From: Planctomycetaceae bacterium
GTDB taxonomy: Bacteria; Planctomycetota; Planctomycetia; Pirellulales; JAEUIK01
DNA: 5,985 nt
Reading direction: 5' to 3'
Assembly: GCA_016793185.1 (NCBI GenBank)
Contig: JAEUIK010000415.1
Location: 1 to 5,985, forward strand
The notes below the pieces were generated by a model. The model did not search any database and was not told the DNA's origin. It saw nothing but the letters and a program-made list of their open reading frames with translations. The translations under genes and the position numbers were made by a program. Each line of letters opens with the position of its first letter. Within the stretch, counting starts at the first letter, position 1. This document shows, one piece after another, positions 1 to 5,985 of this stretch.

Positions 1-2658
1 CAAGGGCAGCGCGTAGCGCCAGCCGGCGGGCGTGGCGCGCAGTCGCTCGTGGTCGGCCCGCAGGCGCTCGTGCGTCCACGCGGGGTAATCGTCGAGGCGA
101 GCCAGAACCTGGGGAACCGCCGACGTCGTCGCCGTCTGCAACTGCTCGTACAAGGCATTGACCGCCGAGCGATCGCGGAGCGTGAGTCCTCCCCACAGCA
201 GAACCGCGACGGCCGCCAGGGCCAATCCGACGCGCAGTCCGTGGTAACGTCCCGCGCGGCGCATCAACTGGCGTTGTGGCTCGGTCCACCGACCCGAAGG
301 CGTCAGTAATCGAATCGAGAGGTACTCCCACCAGCTCGGCAGATGCCGATCCTCGGGTTTCGCTTCCCACCACGAGGCCCGATCGGCCAACCGCAGCTCC
401 GCCCGCCCGCGGCGCGTCTCCTGCTGCTGGCGCGTGAGCCATTCGCGCACCGCCGGCACGAGGTAGTCGTGCGTCAATTGATACGAGCGCGGACCGGCGG
501 GGCTGGGAGCGACACTCGCTGCCGTCCCCGCATCGAAGTCGCCGTCAGAAAGGTCGGCGGGCGTGATCAAGCGCAGCTCGCCATCGAGAATCCGCATCAA
601 TTCGTCGAACTCGCGCGGGCGGCGCTTCAAGCCGGCCGCCTCCTGCAGTTCGTCGAGCGTGCGGAGATTTCCCTTGATCACTGTCGAGCGATCGGGCAAG
701 AGCGCCCCGAGCACCGCGCGCGCCCCGGGTTGATGGCGCCGATAGCGCGGCGGCGCGCCGGCCGCGGCGAATGTCTCTTCCAGAAACCGCGCGCCGACCC
801 CGGCCGCGCCCCCGAGGTCCTTGAGCGTTGCGGGAACCCACGGGCGCGACTTGGCCATTTCGGCGAACAGTGCCAGGCGAACCGGGACCACCTTGCCGTC
901 GTGCGCGAGGTCGGTGACGGCTTGCTCGAGGAAGCTGTCCTGTGGGCGCGTGAGGGCCTGCTTGTCCTCGGGGAGCCAGCCGTAAGCGCGTCCAAACGCC
1001 GCCAGAACCCGCTTGGCGTGCCGGAGATCGAACAAGTCGACCGTTGCCAGGTTCACTCCCTCGGCGAGCGGAACTTCGACCTCGTGCATGAAGCGGCTCA
1101 AGCCGACCCAGAAATCATCGCGCACCAGCAGCAGGCACTGCACGTGGCCGCCGTCGCATTGCCGCAGAGCCTGCGCCAAGGGAGAGGCCTCGATGTCGGC
1201 CTGCCCGTGCAACCACTGCTCGAACTGGTCGATCACCAGCACGGCCTTCTGATCGTTCCCCACGCTCAGGCGCCGTCTGAGGGCGGCGAGTGCGTCGGCC
1301 AGACCTTGCTCGACGGGCAGATCGGGCCACCGGCTTTCGAGGCCGTGCAAGAGCCGGCTCTCCAATTGCCCGGCGGTGGCCTCGACATAGACAAAGGTCA
1401 CGTGCCGCGCCACGCGCGGCAGCAACCCCGCCTTGACGAGCGACGACTTTCCGCTTCCTGACGGCCCGCAGAGGGCGCCCACGGCGAAGGTCCGATCGGG
1501 CTCGCGCTCTTCCAGTCGTGTCTTCCAGAACCGCACCGACTCGGGCAGCCCCTCGCGGTCGCGCGGACCAGGGAGCAACTCGAGAAAAAAATCGGCGTCG
1601 GCCAGATCGAATGAGCGGAGTCCCTTGGGCACCACCCGCAACGGCGGCGCGTCGCCGCTCGTGGCTTTGCCATCGCCCGACGGCGGTACTCCGTCGCGCG
1701 AATCACCGCTGCGTGTCACTCGGACCGCGTCGCTGGCGCCGGGGACCGCGGCAGCGGCGGCCGTCAGAAATCCGCGCAGATCCTCGGCCAGATCCAGGGC
1801 CGTCGAGTAGCGCTCTGATGCCCGTTTGGAGAGCGCCTTGAAGCAGATCCGCTCGAGGTCCTTGGGGATCGAGTCGTCGAGCTGGCGGAGCGGCCGCGGC
1901 TCGCCCGCGATGATCAACTCGAGCAGCTCAGCGCGATCGCCGCCGACGAAGGGGCGCCGTCCGGCCAGCATTTCGTAGAGGACGACCCCCAGGCTGAAAA
2001 TATCCGAGCGACCGTCGACCCGATGTCCCTCGCCGCGCGCCTGTTCGGGACTCATATAGGCGGGGGTCCCGGCGCGTCCCCGCCCGCTCGGGCGGCCATA
2101 GTCCTCTTCGCGCAACGCCAGCCCCAGGTCGGTGACGTAGACGCGCTCGCTGGCATCCAACAGCAGATTCGCGGGCTTGATGTCTCGATGCACGAGCCCC
2201 TTGGTGTGGGCGTAGTGCAGGGCCTCGGCAATCGTGACGATCCAGCGGGCCGCTCGGGCTGCTCCCGGGCGCTGCTGCTTGAGCCAGTGCGCCAGGTCGC
2301 TCCCTTCGATGTACTTGGAGACGACAAAGATCCGGCCGTCGTCGCCGCGGCCGACGTCATACACCGGCACGATGGCCGGATGGTCGAGACGCGCGACGAT
2401 CCTCGCTTCGTCGATGTAGCGCTGCTCTTCGCCAGCCCGCGCAATACGCTCAGGATGGGGCACCTTGACCGCGACGAGTCGATCGAGCTCGGTATCCTGC
2501 GTCAGATAGACGGTACCGAATCCGCCCGTCCCGAGCTGCTTGAGAACGCGATACCGGCCGACGGCGGCGGGCAATTCCTCCCGCGGAGTCGCCGTCGATG
2601 CGCGAGCGGCGCCCGAGTGAGGTTCGCCCGATTCGGTCGGCAGGTCGGACTGGGTCAT
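1..2658 (-). CDS. Membrane-anchored Ser/Thr protein kinase fused to an nSTAND-type P-loop NTPase (3' end outside window)
   Basis: The frame is open for 886 codons from ATG at 2658 to the left edge. Upstream, an in-frame TAA at 2733-2731 comes before any ATG, GTG or TTG, so this start is the only reasonable one. Visible kinase motifs: glycine loop GTGGFG (43-48), VAVK with K65, helix-C E84, HRDIKPAN (157-164, catalytic D159), DLG (177-179, in place of DFG), GTPAYMSPEQ (197-206) and DGRSDIFSLG (215-224). A low-complexity linker (about 300-340) leads to an NTPase with Walker A GPSGSGKS (398-405) and Walker B LVIDQFEQW (474-482). The stretch LTHDYLVPAVREW (728-740), typical of planctomycete kinase/STAND proteins, follows, then one hydrophobic helix (about 807-827). 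Expected role: autophosphorylation and phosphorylation of Ser/Thr in partner proteins, gated by the NTPase. From recalled family architecture, the missing C-terminus may be a formylglycine-generating-enzyme-like (SUMF1) or WD40 domain; this is inference. Kinase identity is very secure, the NTPase assignment secure. Confidence 0.95.
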   Translation of the reverse strand, partial: MTQSDLPTESGEPHSGAARASTATPREELPAAVGRYRVLKQLGTGGFGTVYLTQDTELDRLVAVKVPHPERIARAGEEQRYIDEARIVARLDHPAIVPVYDVGRGDDGRIFVVSKYIEGSDLAHWLKQQRPGAARAARWIVTIAEALHYAHTKGLVHRDIKPANLLLDASERVYVTDLGLALREEDYGRPSGRGRAGTPAYMSPEQARGEGHRVDGRSDIFSLGVVLYEMLAGRRPFVGGDRAELLELIIAGEPRPLRQLDDSIPKDLERICFKALSKRASERYSTALDLAEDLRGFLTAAAAAVPGASDAVRVTRSGDSRDGVPPSGDGKATSGDAPPLRVVPKGLRSFDLADADFFLELLPGPRDREGLPESVRFWKTRLEEREPDRTFAVGALCGPSGSGKSSLVKAGLLPRVARHVTFVYVEATAGQLESRLLHGLESRWPDLPVEQGLADALAALRRRLSVGNDQKAVLVIDQFEQWLHGQADIEASPLAQALRQCDGGHVQCLLLVRDDFWVGLSRFMHEVEVPLAEGVNLATVDLFDLRHAKRVLAAFGRAYGWLPEDKQALTRPQDSFLEQAVTDLAHDGKVVPVRLALFAEMAKSRPWVPATLKDLGGAAGVGARFLEETFAAAGAPPRYRRHQPGARAVLGALLPDRSTVIKGNLRTLDELQEAAGLKRRPREFDELMRILDGELRLITPADLSDGDFDAGTAASVAPSPAGPRSYQLTHDYLVPAVREWLTRQQQETRRGRAELRLADRASWWEAKPEDRHLPSWWEYLSIRLLTPSGRWTEPQRQLMRRAGRYHGLRVGLALAAVAVLLWGGLTLRDRSAVNALYEQLQTATTSAVPQVLARLDDYPAWTHERLRADHERLRATPAGWRYALPL

Positions 2659-2694
2659 GCTGCGACGCGCAACGAGGCCGGCCGGCGCGGCACT

Positions 2695-2715
2695 TGCTTT
2701 GCGCCCTACAAAGCA
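2695..2715. repeat. Perfect 7-bp inverted repeat in the kinase 5' leader
   Basis: Arms TGCTTTG (2695-2701) and CAAAGCA (2709-2715) are perfectly complementary around a 7-nt loop CGCCCTA. The element ends 37 nt upstream of the kinase start codon and lies downstream of the TATACT box, so it would be in the transcribed leader. It could be an RNA hairpin affecting translation or a binding site for a dimeric regulator. It is AT-richer than its surroundings. A chance occurrence is possible. Confidence 0.4.
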
Positions 2716-2732
2716 GCGGCGACAGCCGTGTT

Positions 2733-2738
2733 AGTATA
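2733..2738 (-). promoter_or_regulatory. Possible -10 box for the kinase gene
   Basis: Reading leftward, the hexamer TATACT matches the sigma70 consensus TATAAT at five of six positions in an otherwise GC-rich region. It would place transcription start near 2726, giving a leader of about 68 nt. No convincing -35 hexamer is seen about 17 nt upstream, so the call is tentative. The core GTATAC (2734-2739) is palindromic, so either strand could use it. No clear Shine-Dalgarno sequence precedes the kinase ATG. Confidence 0.3.
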
Positions 2739-2796
2739 CCACGATGGCGGGACGCCGGTATTGGCGGCCGCAGGGGGCCGGCGGCGCCCCGTTTGG

Positions 2797-2825
2797 TTGT
2801 CGAGTTCGCGCCCGGTTGCTACCAT
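2797..2825 (+). promoter_or_regulatory. Weak sigma70-like promoter for the rightward DUF1501 gene
   Basis: TTGTCG (2797-2802) and TACCAT (2820-2825) are separated by exactly 17 nt, and each matches the -35 or -10 consensus at four of six positions. Transcription would start near 2832 with a leader of about 46 nt. Just upstream a GC-rich inverted repeat GGGGC/GCCCC (2774-2778, 2786-2790) is present. The matches are modest and promoter consensus in this phylum is poorly defined, so confidence is low. Confidence 0.25.
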
Positions 2826-2861
2826 CGAGAGCGCCCGATTGGGGTCGTACGTTCATCCTTC

Positions 2862-2868
2862 AGGGGGA
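2862..2868 (+). promoter_or_regulatory. Purine-rich ribosome binding site of the rightward DUF1501 gene
   Basis: AGGGGGA lies 9 nt before the ATG at 2878. It supports that start over in-frame upstream codons, since the same frame is open back to 2023 across the opposite-strand kinase gene. The position of the twin-arginine signal relative to this ATG also supports the choice. Confidence 0.55.
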
Positions 2869-2877
2869 AAGCCGCCG

Positions 2878-4254
2878 ATGCTGAACATCAAGGGTCAGGC
2901 CTCGGTGCGGACGTGTGACGGCGTCACGCGCCGCGACTTTCTGCAGGTTGGAACGCTCGGCGCCATCGGTCTCTCGCTGCCGCAGCTGCTGGCCGCGCAG
3001 GCCGCGGCGGCTCCGGCTCGCCCGCGCGATGATCGCAACGTGATCATGATCTTCAATCTCGGCGCGCCCAGCCAGCTCGATACCTGGGACATGAAGCCCG
3101 ACGCTCCCGCCGAGATCCGAGGACCGTTCCGACCGATCAGCACTTCGTCTCCCGACATTCAGATCTCCGAAATCCTGCCGAAGATGGCGCGGCACGCCGA
3201 CAAGTTCTCGCTCGTGCGGAGCTGCTACCACACGGCCGCCGCCGTGCACGATACCGGCCACCAGATGCTGCAGACCGGGCGGCTCTTCACCGGCGGGATC
3301 AATACGCCGCACGCCGGCTGCGCGATGAGCTATCTGCTCGGCAAGCAGTCCGACATTCCGACGCACGTGCTGCTGCCCGAGCCGATGGGACGCACCGGCG
3401 GCAATCTTCCCCATGGGCAGGACGCGGGGTTCCTCGGCAAGGCCTACGATCCCTTCGCGCTCATGGCCGACCCGTCGAAGCCCGACTTCAAAGTCCCCGA
3501 CCTGCTCCCGCCGGAACGCATCGGCGAAGTGCGGCTCGAACGGCGGCGCAAGCTGCGAGCCATCGTCGAGGAGACCGTCAAAAACTTCGAAGCCAGCGAG
3601 AACGCGCAGCTGTTGGACAGCAATTTCGAAGCGGCGTTCCGCTTGATGACCAGCCCCCAGGCGCGGGCGGCGTTCGACCTCAGCCAGGAGCCCGCCGAAG
3701 TCCGCGAGCGCTATGGGATGACGCGCTTCGGCCAGTGCTGCCTCTTGGGCCGGCGCTTGATCGAGGCGGGCGTGCGCTTCGTCACGATCAATACGTTTCT
3801 CACCGTGTTCGACGAGATCACCTGGGACATCCACGGCTCGAAGCCGTTCACGTCGATCGAAGGCATGCGCGACATCGTCGCCCCGATGTACGACCAGGCG
3901 TATAGCGCGCTCCTCGAGGACCTCGTCGAGCGGGGTCTGCTCGAAAACACCATGGTCTGCAACCTGGCCGAGTTCGGTCGCACCCCCAAGGTCAACCCGG
4001 CGGGAGGACGCGACCACTGGCCGCAATGCTGGACGATCAAGTTCGCCGGCGGCGGCGTCCAGGGAGGTCGCGTCGTCGGTCGCAGCGACGCCATCGGCGG
4101 CGTGCCGGCCGAACGCCCGGTGCATCCCGGCGAGGTGGTAGCCACGATCTACAAGAGTCTCGGCCTCGATCTGGAAACCAAGCTCCCCGGCCCTCAGTCG
4201 CGGCCATTCCCCCTGGTGGACTTCGGCGTCCACGAAATCCACGAGCTCTTCTAG
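2878..4254 (+). CDS. Tat-exported DUF1501 family protein (alkaline phosphatase/sulfatase-like fold)
   Basis: The gene encodes 458 aa, a usual length for DUF1501 (PF07394). A twin-arginine signal is present: TRRDFLQVG with R18-R19, then a hydrophobic stretch (about 24-40) and a likely cleavage site near LLAAQA, predicting export of the folded protein to the periplasm. Family motifs are in order: GAPSQLDTWDMKP (62-74), AEIRGPF (78-84), a His-rich HDTGHQM segment about 130 residues in, AEFGRTPKVN (364-373) and GRDHW (378-381 for RDHW). The family belongs to the alkaline phosphatase/sulfatase-like superfamily; its substrate is not established, and conserved Asp/His residues may bind metal (inference). 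The frame is open 285 codons further upstream, but that part is antisense to the kinase and lacks family similarity. The gene is divergent from the kinase and convergent with the second DUF1501 gene, so it appears monocistronic. Confidence 0.93.
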   Translation: MLNIKGQASVRTCDGVTRRDFLQVGTLGAIGLSLPQLLAAQAAAAPARPRDDRNVIMIFNLGAPSQLDTWDMKPDAPAEIRGPFRPISTSSPDIQISEILPKMARHADKFSLVRSCYHTAAAVHDTGHQMLQTGRLFTGGINTPHAGCAMSYLLGKQSDIPTHVLLPEPMGRTGGNLPHGQDAGFLGKAYDPFALMADPSKPDFKVPDLLPPERIGEVRLERRRKLRAIVEETVKNFEASENAQLLDSNFEAAFRLMTSPQARAAFDLSQEPAEVRERYGMTRFGQCCLLGRRLIEAGVRFVTINTFLTVFDEITWDIHGSKPFTSIEGMRDIVAPMYDQAYSALLEDLVERGLLENTMVCNLAEFGRTPKVNPAGGRDHWPQCWTIKFAGGGVQGGRVVGRSDAIGGVPAERPVHPGEVVATIYKSLGLDLETKLPGPQSRPFPLVDFGVHEIHELF

Positions 4255-4278
4255 AAGCCTGCGGGGGTCGCTGCTGAA

Positions 4279-4367
4279 GCTGGCCTCTGTACGTCCGGCG
4301 AGGTCTTCTGTGGCTGGCCTCTGCGAGGCCGGCTGGGCCTTCTGTGGCTGGCCTCTGCGAGGCCGGC
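4279..4367. repeat. 34-bp tandem repeat, about 2.6 copies, forming hairpins between convergent genes
   Basis: Units begin at 4279, 4313 and 4347 with exact 34-nt spacing; the third is partial (21 nt). Unit 1 matches unit 2 at 27 of 34 positions, while a 29-nt stretch (4305-4333 and 4339-4367) is identical in the two later copies. Units 2 and 3 each contain GCTGGCCTC-TGC-GAGGCCGGC, a 9-bp stem with one G-T wobble and a 3-nt loop. The last stem extends to 11 bp (4345-4369). Substitutions in unit 1 shorten its stem. There is no T-run on either side, so these are not canonical intrinsic terminators, though they could block read-through between the two convergent genes. They may instead be a REP-like dispersed element. 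Confidence 0.8.
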
Positions 4368-4380
4368 CAGTGCATCCTCA

Positions 4381-4396
4381 TGAGTTCTCGGACTCA
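4381..4396. repeat. Small inverted repeat between convergent genes
   Basis: TGAGT (4381-4385) pairs with ACTCA (4392-4396) around the 6-nt loop TCTCGG. With the adjacent tandem repeat it makes this short spacer rich in potential secondary structure. It has no T-tract and may be a chance match. Confidence 0.3.
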
Positions 4397-4452
4397 CCCA
4401 GACCCGAGTGCTACCGCTCCCCGCCTCCCACGGCGCTGCGCGCTAGTGACCG

Positions 4453-5946
4453 CTAGGCCAGGATCTCGCGTAGCACCGTGCCATGCACGTCAGTGAGGCG
4501 GCGATCGAGGCCGTTGTAGTAGTAGGTGAGCTTCGTGTGGTCGAAGCCCAACAGGTGCATGACCGTGGCGTAGTAATCCCAGATCGTGACCGGGTTGACC
4601 GCAGCGCGGCGGCCGAAGTCGTCGGTCGCGCCGAAGCTCGTCCCTCCTTTGACCCCGGCGCCCAGCATCCAGCAGGTGAAGCCATCGGGGTTGTGGTCGC
4701 GCCCCGTGAGTCCCGCCTGATGGGTCGGCATGCGGCCAAATTCCGTCGTCCACAGTACCAGAGTATCGTCGAGGAGCCCACGCTGCTTGAGATCGGTCAA
4801 CAGCGCGGCCGTCGGCTGATCGAAGATCGGGCAGTGCCGCTCGTAGTCGGCCTGGAGCGTCATGGGCGCATCCCAGGTCAAGAGCCCGTCGACGCCGGAT
4901 GCCCGCGAAGCGCAATACAGGCTCACGTAGCGCACGCCTTGCTCCAACAGGCGGCGCGCCAGGAGGCAATTGCGGGCGTAGGCCGCTTTGAGAGAATTGG
5001 GATCGCCGGTCCCGTAGAGCTTGTGCGTCGACTCGGGCTCGGTCTCGAGATTCGAGACGCCGGGGGCGGAGAGCTGCATGCGCGCGGCGAGCTCGTAGGC
5101 AGCCATTCTCGCGTTCAGCTCGCTGTTGCCCGGATGGGATGCTGCATGCTCGGCATTCAGCCGGCTCAAGAACTCGCGTGTGGCCAATTCTTCCAGTTCG
5201 CTTACCCCTGCGGGGAGTTTGAGATTCCGAATCGACTGGTGGGTCGACATCATCACCGCCTGGTGTTCGGCGGGAAGAAAGCCGTTGCTCCAGTTGGCCT
5301 TGCCGTTGGGGGGTTCGCCCCGGACATCGGGAATCGCGACGTAGGTCGGCAGGTTCTCGTTCTCGCTCCCCAGGGCGTAGCTCACCCAGGCCCCGGCGCT
5401 CGGAAAACCCTCGATCGGGTTGCCGGTGTTGACGAAGACGCAGCCGGGACCGTGCGTGTTGGTCTTCGAGGTCAGCGAATGCACGAACGCGATGTCGTCG
5501 ACGTGCTGCGCCATGTGGGGCAGTATGCTCGAGATCGGCTTGCCGCATTCGCCGGCCGGCACGAACGGCCAAGGGCTCTGCATCAGATTGCCGTTCTTGC
5601 CTTGGAACGACACGAGGTTCTCTTCGCCCGGAAGCGGCTGGCCGTGGTACTTCGCCAGCGCCGGCTTATGCTCCCAGAGATCGATGTGCGACGCGGCGCC
5701 GGGGCAAAAGATCTGCAACACGCGGCGGGCTTTGGCCGGAAAGTGGCTCAGCCCTCGGCCCGGCTGCCAGGGTGCCGCGCTTGCGGCCAGGCCTGGCGCC
5801 ACGTCTTCGGCTCGCAGGTCGCGGTTGAGGAGATTCACCAGCCCAATCGCGGCTAACCCTGTGTAGGCGTCAGCCAGAAAGCCGCGCCGCGACAACACCC
5901 GCTCGCCAATCGCGCTGCATAACTGCTGTTGCTTCATCCCGCGCAT
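4453..5946 (-). CDS. Tat-exported DUF1501 family protein, second and divergent member
   Basis: Translation from ATG at 5946 gives 497 aa; ATG at 5937 (494 aa, beginning MKQQQL) is equally plausible, and the frame stays open to the right edge, so the true start is not settled. A twin-arginine signal LSRRGFL (R20-R21) precedes a hydrophobic segment (about 27-40), predicting periplasmic export. DUF1501 landmarks: GAASHIDLWEHKP (83-95), a conserved N-terminal-half stretch HMAQHVDDIAFVHS (144-157), ARNCLLARRLLEQGVRYVSLY (about 324-344), TEFGR (401-405) and GRDHNPDGF (415-423). It differs from the first DUF1501 protein in having SH rather than SQ before the first Asp, WEHK in place of WDMK, and GRDHN in place of GRDHW, so it belongs to another subfamily rather than being a recent duplicate. 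In planctomycetes such genes often follow a DUF1549/DUF1553 cytochrome-like gene; if so here, it is outside the window. Substrate unknown. Confidence 0.93.
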   Translation of the reverse strand: MRGMKQQQLCSAIGERVLSRRGFLADAYTGLAAIGLVNLLNRDLRAEDVAPGLAASAAPWQPGRGLSHFPAKARRVLQIFCPGAASHIDLWEHKPALAKYHGQPLPGEENLVSFQGKNGNLMQSPWPFVPAGECGKPISSILPHMAQHVDDIAFVHSLTSKTNTHGPGCVFVNTGNPIEGFPSAGAWVSYALGSENENLPTYVAIPDVRGEPPNGKANWSNGFLPAEHQAVMMSTHQSIRNLKLPAGVSELEELATREFLSRLNAEHAASHPGNSELNARMAAYELAARMQLSAPGVSNLETEPESTHKLYGTGDPNSLKAAYARNCLLARRLLEQGVRYVSLYCASRASGVDGLLTWDAPMTLQADYERHCPIFDQPTAALLTDLKQRGLLDDTLVLWTTEFGRMPTHQAGLTGRDHNPDGFTCWMLGAGVKGGTSFGATDDFGRRAAVNPVTIWDYYATVMHLLGFDHTKLTYYYNGLDRRLTDVHGTVLREILA

Positions 5947-5985
5947 CCCGAATCGTGTCTCGCTGGACGGACGTATCCGTGCGGC
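5947..5985 (-). other. Right-edge sequence upstream of the second DUF1501 gene; no gene can be called
   Basis: Thirty-nine bases remain, too few to identify a neighbour. One leftward frame ends in TGA at 5936-5934, overlapping the ATG at 5937 as ATGA, the arrangement typical of translationally coupled genes. Its short visible peptide has no recognisable family feature. No promoter or clear Shine-Dalgarno sequence is seen. Confidence 0.3.

Noticed and set aside
343..1461. A 372-codon open frame on the plus strand opposite the kinase gene
   Set aside because: It is wholly antisense to the STAND NTPase region, its translation is Arg/Ala/Gly-rich with no recognisable domain, and the minus strand has clear catalytic motifs. 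GC-biased third positions explain the lack of stops.
2023..2877. An in-frame 285-codon upstream extension of the first DUF1501 gene
   Set aside because: Most of it is antisense to the kinase domain and shows no family similarity. The twin-arginine signal and ribosome binding site both support ATG at 2878.
2860..4242. A 460-codon open frame on the minus strand opposite the first DUF1501 gene
   Set aside because: Its composition is that of a codon-bias shadow, and the plus strand encodes a complete, motif-bearing DUF1501 protein.
4313..4369. The two strong hairpins as rho-independent terminators
   Set aside because: Neither side carries a run of T, and the exact 34-nt periodicity fits a repeat element better. 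A role in limiting read-through remains possible.
4255..4452. A CRISPR array, suggested by the regular repeats
   Set aside because: Adjacent units are contiguous 34-bp tandem copies with no unique spacers, there are fewer than three full copies, and no cas gene is present.
4483..5856. A 457-codon open frame on the plus strand opposite the second DUF1501 gene
   Set aside because: It mirrors the true gene closely and has no domain, signal peptide or credible start context.
1..5985. tRNA, rRNA, insertion sequence or defence island in the window
   Set aside because: No cloverleaf, rRNA-like, transposase or terminal inverted repeat signal was seen. The STAND-like NTPase alone, within a housekeeping-style planctomycete kinase, is not enough to call an anti-phage system.

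Overview
The window looks like chromosomal DNA from a GC-rich member of the Planctomycetota. Three protein families point there together: a very large Ser/Thr kinase fused to a STAND-type NTPase, and two Tat-exported DUF1501 proteins. All three are greatly expanded in that phylum. This is family-level inference; no RNA gene or other marker in the window fixes the genus.

Layout. (1) Positions 1-2658, minus strand: a kinase/NTPase gene whose 3' end lies beyond the left edge. All 886 visible codons are open. They encode a Hanks-type kinase domain, a linker, an nSTAND-like P-loop NTPase and one transmembrane helix, followed by the start of a C-terminal part that is cut off. (2) Positions 2659-2877: a 219-bp divergent intergenic region. 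It holds a TATACT -10-like box for the kinase, a perfect 7-bp inverted repeat in the kinase leader, and a weak sigma70-like promoter plus a purine-rich ribosome binding site for the rightward gene. (3) Positions 2878-4254, plus strand: a 458-aa DUF1501 protein with a twin-arginine signal. (4) Positions 4255-4452: a convergent intergenic region with a 34-bp tandem repeat (about 2.6 copies, at least two forming strong hairpins) and a further small hairpin. (5) Positions 4453-5946, minus strand: a second, divergent DUF1501 protein of 497 aa, also with a twin-arginine signal. Its upstream neighbour lies beyond the right edge.

How the parts relate. No operon is visible: the kinase and first DUF1501 gene are divergent, and the two DUF1501 genes are convergent. 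The DUF1501 proteins are probably periplasmic enzymes of the alkaline phosphatase/sulfatase-like superfamily with unknown substrates. The kinase is predicted to be membrane-anchored, with its kinase and NTPase domains in the cytoplasm. A functional link between it and the DUF1501 proteins is not shown by the sequence.

I do not see a clearly new system. The best leads are the kinase-NTPase-membrane fusion with its unseen C-terminus, the 34-bp hairpin repeat, and the inverted repeat in the kinase leader. Long open frames opposite each gene are explained by GC-rich codon bias and are not annotated.
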